Under the pieces are notes generated by a model that was not told the DNA's origin, did not search any database, and saw only the letters and a list, made by a program, of their open reading frames with translations. Shown piece after piece: positions 7,301-11,338 of a DNA stretch of 11,338 nt. Numbering within the stretch: position 1 is the first letter of the stretch; every line of letters begins with the position of its first letter. The position numbers and the translations under genes are program-made. Source of the DNA: Stephanodiscus triporus (lineage: Eukaryota > Bacillariophyta > Thalassiosirophyceae > Thalassiosirales > Thalassiosiraceae); the NCBI GenBank assembly GCA_036939755.1, contig JALLAZ010000899.1, positions 1 through 11,338 on the forward strand, read 5' to 3'.

Positions 7301-7757
7301 CGCCGCCGTCGCCGCGTCGCTCGCCGCCCCCGCCGACTCTGATTTCGTCGACGTCTGATAATTGATCAGCCCTCCGCCAGACGACTTCGCCGCCGCCGCC
7401 GCCGTCGTCGTCCCCCCCGGACGAATCGACGACGATCGCGGGAGTCGACGCGAGGCGCGCGATCAGCCGCTCCCCCCACGACCGCGATGGAGACGACGAT
7501 GACATCGACGACGACGCTCCATCTTCGATTATTGATGCGGACGGATTGGACGCGGACAGGTCCTGCCATCCGTCGTCGCTGTCGTCGTCGTCGTCGCCGC
7601 CGCCGTCGACGTTTTCCACGAATACGATATCCTCGTGGGACTCCTCCCCGACATCGACGGTCGTCGTCCCGACGTTTTGCCGTCCAGGAGAAGATGTGAG
7701 GGGGATCCAGTTGGATTTGTCGTCGTCGTCTTCGGTGTACGGGATTATCTCCACCAT
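4374..7757 (-). CDS. Large orphan polytopic membrane protein
   Basis: A 1127-residue single-exon protein counted from the first ATG (7757-7755); the open frame extends to 7829 but only through a TTG. I recognise no family. Residues 1-225 are low complexity and acidic to Gly/Ser rich, with Asp runs (10-13, about 55-59) and a GGDDDGGGGG tract near 114-123. Likely membrane segments, by hydrophobicity read by eye, lie near 248-275, 290-314, 345-373, 407-429, 492-517, 532-556, 752-776, 795-812 and 874-911. A Gly-rich helix sits near the end at about 1092-1110, with a GAVAG (GxxxG) motif, followed by a short basic tail. Hydrophilic loops lie at about 432-485, 600-715 and 950-1085. No transporter, kinase or channel signature was seen. 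The 5' part is much richer in G+C than the 3' part (44/60 at 6961-7020 against 25/60 at 5341-5400). It could be a eukaryote-specific membrane scaffold or transporter; function unknown. Confidence 0.7.
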   Translation of the reverse strand: MVEIIPYTEDDDDKSNWIPLTSSPGRQNVGTTTVDVGEESHEDIVFVENVDGGGDDDDDSDDGWQDLSASNPSASIIEDGASSSMSSSSPSRSWGERLIARLASTPAIVVDSSGGDDDGGGGGEVVWRRADQLSDVDEIRVGGGGERRGDGGDGRRCDDGMRRTPTFEFPPRNDPPPRGTMRPGSSTPAPSAARSRRGRRAVVDELSRRTIRDPLRSLPARFLGHFLNEVAHRFVPARRDESPDVLAPTTLVAIVAALGLAFVGIGLTGLGVMLVNASARAIGSLCAWMLGCSLSMSNKLAWISIGLVAAAWIRASTTIGEPGANVKATASLAFFPVPSASVVLPWTVAIASTSFCEALIVVLSLLAFSSVLVPGNNARECSPVHAIDAGQYCSDDAESHEPAPYQDVAVATVALLVAATNVLVVAVAANKLERYRIQSEMSDDAGKSDSSGNSSPVELDETSSASSSAFDADSARSRLRTTYGCIRQHVCACHTISILALSTMSMSLILVQALYAYFRKEGMNVIFAMGTVARHIVYIGLGIVILVLLWNSTFAAVAGNGRIPCGEISRCALKKSIMEISSQAVWSTEDTGSSLLGILSNDDGALRYAILEWIVDCWTASPMPTEQAAPSERTASQFGDDSLPPAAMGDKEEESKIKPTTNSCQDGNHLSLDPNPTQGRTAKNSGNTTTNSSTADDLQTSIPSYQSPHRVIAKLDADETLIPTIERYREWVYSLPPSRNAAMCVALWKMCPAITVFAATVLWCVGWSVIESFFVCFMRCVRVSSQIASASNGNGCTILCFILTVLSPVMLLEYHRVQIWWTKTVRCIRSIKYDVTSSDSQIMQRDLAMNLLRADLEDYASQRVVIANFPVDTSYILLRIWLLLIESVSLLEASIPVVRCATVTCAAADLTTNTISLVDLALEVKKRGLLGGVGMIAWDAFCYYLSIELEQRKREADDTRSTDQAREEQSDDGEELGGQYTGAAVNAVANFGKLSHNLSCLMEKKKSEHGDERKSDGGDDGNKNNEPTKWLGVVETSNHGVSSEKCTQDDRKSEVPSLGEHNQDDPTSLKQDEDFHENCGDHQNENGGLQFLIGGGIALVGAVAGLALHAATSRGKQVGKDPKKDTS
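7382..7412 (-). repeat. GCC/GTC trinucleotide tract (Gly/Asp run)
   Basis: An uninterrupted-looking CGCCGCCGCC...GTCGTCGTC tract that codes on the minus strand for Asp-Asp-Asp followed by five Gly in the disordered N-terminus of the membrane protein. A likely length-variable microsatellite. Confidence 0.7.
7567..7608 (-). repeat. GTC/GCC trinucleotide tract (Asp run)
   Basis: An imperfect GTCGTC...GCCGCC tract coding for the acidic GGGDDDDDSDDG stretch (about residues 52-63) of the membrane protein. Its composition matches the other trinucleotide tracts of the window. Confidence 0.7.
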
Positions 7758-8157
7758 GACCGCGTTATTTCGTGAGAGCTCGTTGATTGAATGAGAGGGA
7801 AGGTGAATGTTCTTCCCAGCCCGGAACAAAAAGTTCCGGTGAACCGCGCGCCAGATGAGATCATACGTGTATCACAGAGGAATTAATATGGTACCGTTGG
7901 AGTAACTTTCAAGTCAGGCTCCTGAAACACAGGATGGATGGAGGACACCCTCTCACTTTCGATGGTGATAGAGGGATCTTACCAAAGCTGATTTGACTAT
8001 TAAGACATTGATCACGCCAGTCTAAGTTATCAAAGGTTAGTCTACTATAAATAGAATAGCAATCCAGCTAACAAGGCAGTAATGAAGCAGCGCTTTTCGT
8101 TGGCCAAAACTTTCACCGTAGAAGAAGGCCTTGGCACGGGAAGTATCCTCTCATCCA
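7758..8157. other. Intergenic region upstream of the membrane-protein gene
   Basis: The spacer lies between the membrane-protein ATG (7757) and the stop of the Pro-Thr gene (8158), both on the minus strand. It contains TATAAATA at 8046-8053, which reads TATTTATA on the minus strand about 290 bp upstream of the membrane-protein ATG. No gene is convincing here: the 64-codon plus-strand frame at 8082-8276 overlaps the Pro-Thr gene antisense. Confidence 0.45.
8046..8053 (+). promoter_or_regulatory. TATA-box-like motif TATAAATA
   Basis: A perfect TATAAATA on the plus strand. About 30 bp downstream is an ATG (8082) opening a 64-codon frame antisense to the Pro-Thr gene end. The minus-strand reading TATTTATA could equally serve the membrane-protein gene. 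In a moderately A/T-rich spacer an 8-mer like this can be chance. Confidence 0.3.
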
Positions 8158-9823
8158 TCAATGTTGGCGACCATGAAACTTTCGAAAAACACGACGTAGC
8201 ATATTGCGTTTCATGTTGCCGATCACGTTCAAGACAGTCCGCAAAAAAAATGATTGGTCATCATTCGCACCAGTAGGTTGTCGAGAAGGAATTTGAGTTG
8301 CTGGTCGCTCACCGTCTGATGTCGGCCAGAGTGTCGGGTAGATGGTCGGCTCATTCGACGTTTCTTGGGCAGTTGGTTGATGTGAGTTTGAATTATTTGT
8401 AGGCAGTACACTTGGTCCGGAAGAGCCAACTCCTGTAGGCTGTTCAATTGACTGGGGTGAAGGCCCTTCAGATTTCAACGATGGCAATCCAGTTGGGGTC
8501 GAACTTGGAAAGGAAGTTGCCGCTCCGCTCGGAGCGAAACTTGGAAACTCGGATTGGGCGCCAATTGGAGCCAACGTCGAAGTCTCTGATGGCTGCACGC
8601 TTGGGGCTGAACTTGTACTTGTGGGCAGATTTGTTGGCAGTGACGTTGGTTGCATTGTTGGATCAAATGTAGGCACTCCCGTCGGCAGTGGCGTTGGTTG
8701 CCCAGTTGGATCCGATGATGGAAGCCCAGTTGACATGAAACTGGGCTGCGGTGTTGTCGGTGTTTGAACGTCAGACGACTTCATTAGACAAAAAAAGGAT
8801 GCTTTCAAATATACACGAAAGAGAAACTTACTTGACTTGTTGTTGGTGCTACTGTCGGAGCTGTTGTTGGGGCTTCCAATGGCGCTGCTGATGGCGCTTC
8901 CGTCGGCGTCAATGATGTTTGAGCCGATGATGAGGTTGACGTTGGAGTGCCTGATGTTGGGGCTGCCGTTGGGGCTGCTGATGGTGCTTCCGTCGGTGCC
9001 AATGATGGCGATTCGGTCGGTGCTGTAGTTGGCGTCGCCGTCGGTGTGAATGTTGGAACGCCCGTAGGTGCTGCCGTCGGCGTTGTAGTTGGTGATGCAG
9101 TCGGCGCGGATGTTGGAACGCCCGTTGGTGGGGGAAACGTTGGCTGACTTGTTGGTTGAAGTGTTGGTTGAGCGGGCACTGAGTAGTATACCACGCCTGC
9201 GGAGCAAAAGACAACAGAAATTGGTGGGGATTTCATTCAGTCTGCGCATCAACATCTTCAGAAAGATTTGATCGCTTACCATTCCATCGAGTTGGCTGAC
9301 TATATATTCCGTGAAAGTACTTTTGAGAAAGCCCCTCCATTATACTAATGTAATCGTCTGAAGCAAATACGTCCTTTTGCTTGACGCCAGTGCTATGAAA
9401 CATGTGATTCTGGCTCTGCGTTTTCGTGGTCACGTACACTCCGAGCGTATAATTTTTCGGAACAAGGAGGTTGAAGGCGGGCAGTGGCGTCGCGACGCCC
9501 TTCCCTAGACCTGTTACATTGCCTGTCCATCTTATTGTCCAATCGCCTTGATTGGTAGCGAGCGGAAAGCCGTTCCTGGTCCAAACTTGCATGTCCACGG
9601 TGACGTTCCGTAAGTGGATATCAAATCTTTCAATGAGGACCTCGGAGTTATTTGTTTTGATTGCGAATTTGTCGCCGTCGGCATAAAGATCTGTGTTGGG
9701 TCCAGTGAATGGCGTCCCGAGGGATGCACTTTGGCTTTGCCCTCGCTTGACGAGGCCTAAAAAGAGAACGACTGCCCGCAGGAACCGCATCATTCTGTTA
9801 TTGTCCTTATTGTCAAATGTCAT
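8158..9823 (-). CDS. Secreted Pro-Thr-rich diatom glycoprotein, three exons
   Basis: Exons are 9823-9280, 9196-8832 and 8745-8158 (498 residues); an alternative third exon from 8778 gives 509. An N-terminal hydrophobic stretch after Arg10 (MMRFLRAVVLFLGL) is a signal peptide, probably cut near 30-34. Residues about 45-187 form a beta-rich head whose pattern (FDIHLRNVTVDMQVWTRNG, W..RW.GNVTGLG, TPLPAFN, LGVYVTT, ISIMEG, RWNGVVYYSV) I know from many secreted diatom proteins with no assigned function. It has four N-glycosylation sequons (Asn58, 73, 102, 124). Residues 190-303 are a Pro-Thr/Ala array and 304-465 a second Pro-Thr/Ser array with different codons, likely an O-glycosylated stalk. The last 31 residues are an Arg/Lys-rich amphipathic helix (RTVLNVIGNMKRNMLRRVFR). 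Splicing joins RWN-G to VVYYSV across intron 1, completing the head. Likely cell wall or surface protein. Confidence 0.82.
8728..8788. repeat. 61-bp direct repeat, copy A
   Basis: This block matches 11278-11338 at 60 of 61 positions (55 consecutive identical bases at 8734-8788). It covers the start of exon 3 and the 3' end of intron 2. The match to the second copy runs to the window edge, so its full length is unknown. Confidence 0.93.
8746..8831 (-). other. Intron 2 of the Pro-Thr gene (86 nt, phase 0)
   Basis: Donor GTAAGT at 8831-8826. The favoured acceptor ends CACCGCAG at 8746, resembling the CTCCGCAG of intron 1 and giving a similar size. A second AG at 8780-8779, after a run of T, would give a 53-nt intron; it is also in phase 0 and adds 11 residues of Pro-Thr character (SSDVQTPTTPQ). 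Without splicing, translation stops eight codons past the donor, which supports an intron. Confidence 0.75.
8846..9180 (-). repeat. Pro-Thr coding tandem array (about 12-bp period)
   Basis: A run of degenerate 12-bp units coding PTxx (APTEAPSAAPT type) in exon 2. The opposite strand reads Val-Gly-Ala repeats, which explains the spurious open frames there. Pro-Thr-rich arrays are common stalks in diatom secreted proteins. Confidence 0.88.
9197..9279 (-). other. Intron 1 of the Pro-Thr gene (83 nt, phase 1)
   Basis: Donor GTAAGC at 9279, acceptor TTTGCTCCGCAG ending at 9197. Splicing restores the Gly codon (G|GC) in RWNG-VVYYSV, the conserved closing strand of the head domain, and carries the frame into the Pro-Thr array. 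Retention adds 14 residues and a stop. Confidence 0.88.
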
Positions 9824-11055
9824 GTCAACCCCTTCCCTTTACAACGACCAAAGCCACGCTCCAAGCCCAATACTCACAGCCTCTCTTCGCGTCGCGAATG
9901 TTTTGGGGGGGAACGGCCTCCGAAACGCCACAAAAAAAGTTTCGCCCAAAATTTTAACATTTCTATACGCGGAGGCTGGAAGGGATCGCCCAGCGCGCCC
10001 TGCGGACTGTCCACGACATCATTCGTTTGCGCAGAAGAAAAGGGCATATGTAACGTCCCGCTGTGACCCTGCATCCACCCAGCGCTATCCCTGGAAGTCA
10101 GTAGTCGTGGTAAACAAGAATGGGATATTTTTTGTTCCCGCCTTGGCATTTGCACCGAAGTCCTCATTTTCATTTGGGCTTGACATTTTCATTATCATGG
10201 CTCAGTAAGGAGTGGTTCTTAATTTTTGTATTGCGCTACATCAATTGTCAAGCTTTTCGATGTGTTTGCAAGTGTGGTGGTCCAATACATTTCAGAGTCA
10301 AAGATGAAAGGAAATAAACGTTCACCGCTGCTGGTGATAATGATGTGATATTGTTGGAGTTCGAGAAATTACTAAGGTCAAATATGATCATCAAGCTTGA
10401 TTACAATGCAATGGATATGTGGGCTGTTGGAGATTCTCGGTGTCTGAAAGTTATGGTAGAATTTTCCTCATATACTAATAAGTACACTTCGTCCGTCAGT
10501 GAGCGAGCAATTGGTAACCGAGACAAGCAGTTGATTTTAACCATTATCGTGTCGCCACCAAATGCATAAGTACTTCTCCATACGATGTCAATAGTCTCGC
10601 AGAACTGGTATTTCTCTGGTCACCTCAACTCGGGCTTCAAAATTTGGCCTCGAGTGCCTTTTCCACGTAGATCTTGCGTATACTACACAACAGAAACTTG
10701 TCCACGTCCCTGTCCACGTCCTGTACGATCTCGGTGTTTTGTCCCATGTGAGTTATAATAGTGGACGGAGACGTAAGCAATGCATTCTTTTAATGGAGGA
10801 GGATCTTGAGGATGATCCGGGGGATCCTTAGGAGGACCTTAACATCCCATCCCGTTCATTCACTGATCCTGCGTCTTGATAGAAGAATAGAAGAGGCGGG
10901 TGCAATGTCATCGCTCTTCATTTAATTCTACCGCCCTAGCTGTAGCAACAACTGCTACCTATTCAACAATTCAATCACAGAAGAAGTCGGGGTTGGCTTT
11001 CGAGTGGCATCCCTTTTATCTCTTTTGGCATTCGTGGCGTGTGCATCTATATTGG
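9824..11055. other. Long intergenic region without a supported gene
   Basis: This 1.2 kb stretch should hold the promoter of the Pro-Thr gene (ATG 9823, minus) and the 3' flank of the second Pro-Thr gene. Open frames here (9693-10208, 10120-10317, 10345-10569, 10900-11109) have no recognisable product, and the first and last overlap known coding antisense. Small features: CATTTTCATT twice (10165-10174, 10184-10193), AATAAA near 10312, a 12-bp tandem pair TGTCCACGTCC(C/T) at 10699-10722, and hairpin GTAGCA-TGCTAC at 10942-10958. Confidence 0.5.
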
Positions 11056-11338
11056 TTAGCCACTTGGCTTTACTGTCGGCTGACGCGTTGGCCTACGTGT
11101 GGGCTTTGATGTCGGCTTACGCGTTGGCCTGGACGTTGTAGGTGTCCGAGTAGGCTTGAATGTTGGCGGTCGCTTTGGCTTAGGTGACGGTTTGAACGTC
11201 GGCTGATTAGTCGGATGGGGAGTAATGGGCGCCCGAGTAGGCTGGGATGTCAGCAGCTCCCACCAGTATCGCTTCCGAGTTGGCATGAAACTGGGCTGCG
11301 GTGTTGTCGGTGTTTGAACGTCAGACGACTTCATTAGA
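11056..11338 (-). CDS. Partial second Pro-Thr gene, last exon, strongly basic
   Basis: The 3' end of a minus-strand gene that continues beyond the window. By comparison with the gene at 8158-9823, the exon starts at 11295 (acceptor equivalent to 8746) or 11328 (alternative acceptor), and the remaining edge bases are intron. From 11295 it codes about 79 residues ending in TAA (11058-11056). The text is a Pro-Thr array in which the spacer residues are Lys or Arg (KPTRKPTSKPTRRPTRQPT), giving roughly 17 basic against one or two acidic residues. Early in the exon comes an aromatic patch (RKRYWWEL). There is no signal peptide, so a head domain is expected in upstream exons outside the window. A basic Pro-Thr tail could bind silica, acidic glycans or other polyanions; that is inference. 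Confidence 0.7.
   Translation of the reverse strand, partial: LMKSSDVQTPTTPQPSFMPTRKRYWWELLTSQPTRAPITPHPTNQPTFKPSPKPKRPPTFKPTRTPTTSRPTRKPTSKPTRRPTRQPTVKPSG
11278..11338. repeat. 61-bp direct repeat, copy B (window edge)
   Basis: Copy B of the block at 8728-8788, offset by 2550 bp. The single difference is G at 11283 against A at 8733. It runs to the last base of the window. Confidence 0.93.

Noticed and set aside
7758..7829. 24-codon N-terminal extension of the membrane protein
   Set aside because: The extension opens with TTG; the first ATG in frame is at 7757, so I used that start.
8947..9147. Plus-strand Val-Gly-Ala repeat frame resembling a structural protein
   Set aside because: It is the exact reverse reading of the Pro-Thr array in exon 2.
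8158..9282. Continuous 374-codon minus-strand frame as an intronless gene
   Set aside because: Its first half is Asn/Ser/Asp text produced by reading the Pro-Thr array out of frame; splicing gives a coherent protein using this frame only after position 8778 or 8745.
9693..10208. 171-codon plus-strand frame
   Set aside because: It overlaps exon 1 of the Pro-Thr gene antisense and shows no protein-like features.
10345..10569. 74-codon plus-strand frame in the 1.2 kb spacer
   Set aside because: It does not start with ATG, has no recognisable motif, and no promoter or homology can be shown.
11056..11334. Stand-alone 92-residue gene starting at the ATG 11334
   Set aside because: There is no signal peptide, and the matching ATG in the first Pro-Thr gene lies inside intron 2, so this is better read as the end of a longer gene.
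621..11338. Similar offsets of the two duplications (2627 bp and 2550 bp) as one large duplication
   Set aside because: The two repeat pairs do not overlap and the sequences between them do not align, so the similarity of spacing is probably chance.

Overview
The window looks like nuclear DNA from a diatom, most likely a centric species. The main clue is a secreted protein whose folded head is followed by long Pro-Thr arrays (PTxxPTxxPT), a style I know from diatom cell-surface proteins. Supporting clues are two GT-AG introns in one gene (83 nt, and probably 86 nt), canonical AATAAA signals, and no bacterial-style operons. The species call is inference; no tRNA, rRNA, CRISPR or complete transposon was seen.

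Layout: (a) 1-592 holds no convincing gene. (b) 593-1384 (+) is an orphan basic gene, called copy 1, with a 25-residue unit tandemly triplicated. (c) 1598-2710 (-) is a clear pirin-family metal-binding cupin, G+C rich, whose ATG is preceded by two minimal upstream reading frames. (d) 3220-4045 (+) is copy 2, a diverged paralogue of copy 1. It shares the same 5' leader and the same poly(A) spacing, so the two paralogues flank pirin. (e) 4374-7757 (-) is a 1127-residue polytopic membrane protein that I cannot assign to a family; its 5' third is much richer in G+C than the rest. (f) 8158-9823 (-) is a three-exon secreted glycoprotein: signal peptide, a diatom-type beta-rich head, two Pro-Thr stalk modules and a basic C-terminal tail. 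(g) 9824-11055 shows no supportable gene. (h) 11056-11338 (-) is the last exon of a second Pro-Thr gene that runs off the window. It shares a 61-bp, 60/61-identical block with the first Pro-Thr gene, and that block crosses the intron/exon junction.

The genes do not form an obvious pathway. The recurring theme is local duplication followed by repeat-driven change: an orphan gene pair around pirin, a 75-bp coding repeat expanded in one copy only, and a Pro-Thr gene pair in which the repeats have become strongly basic in one member. The most promising unknowns are the orphan paralogue family, the orphan membrane protein and the Pro-Thr pair.
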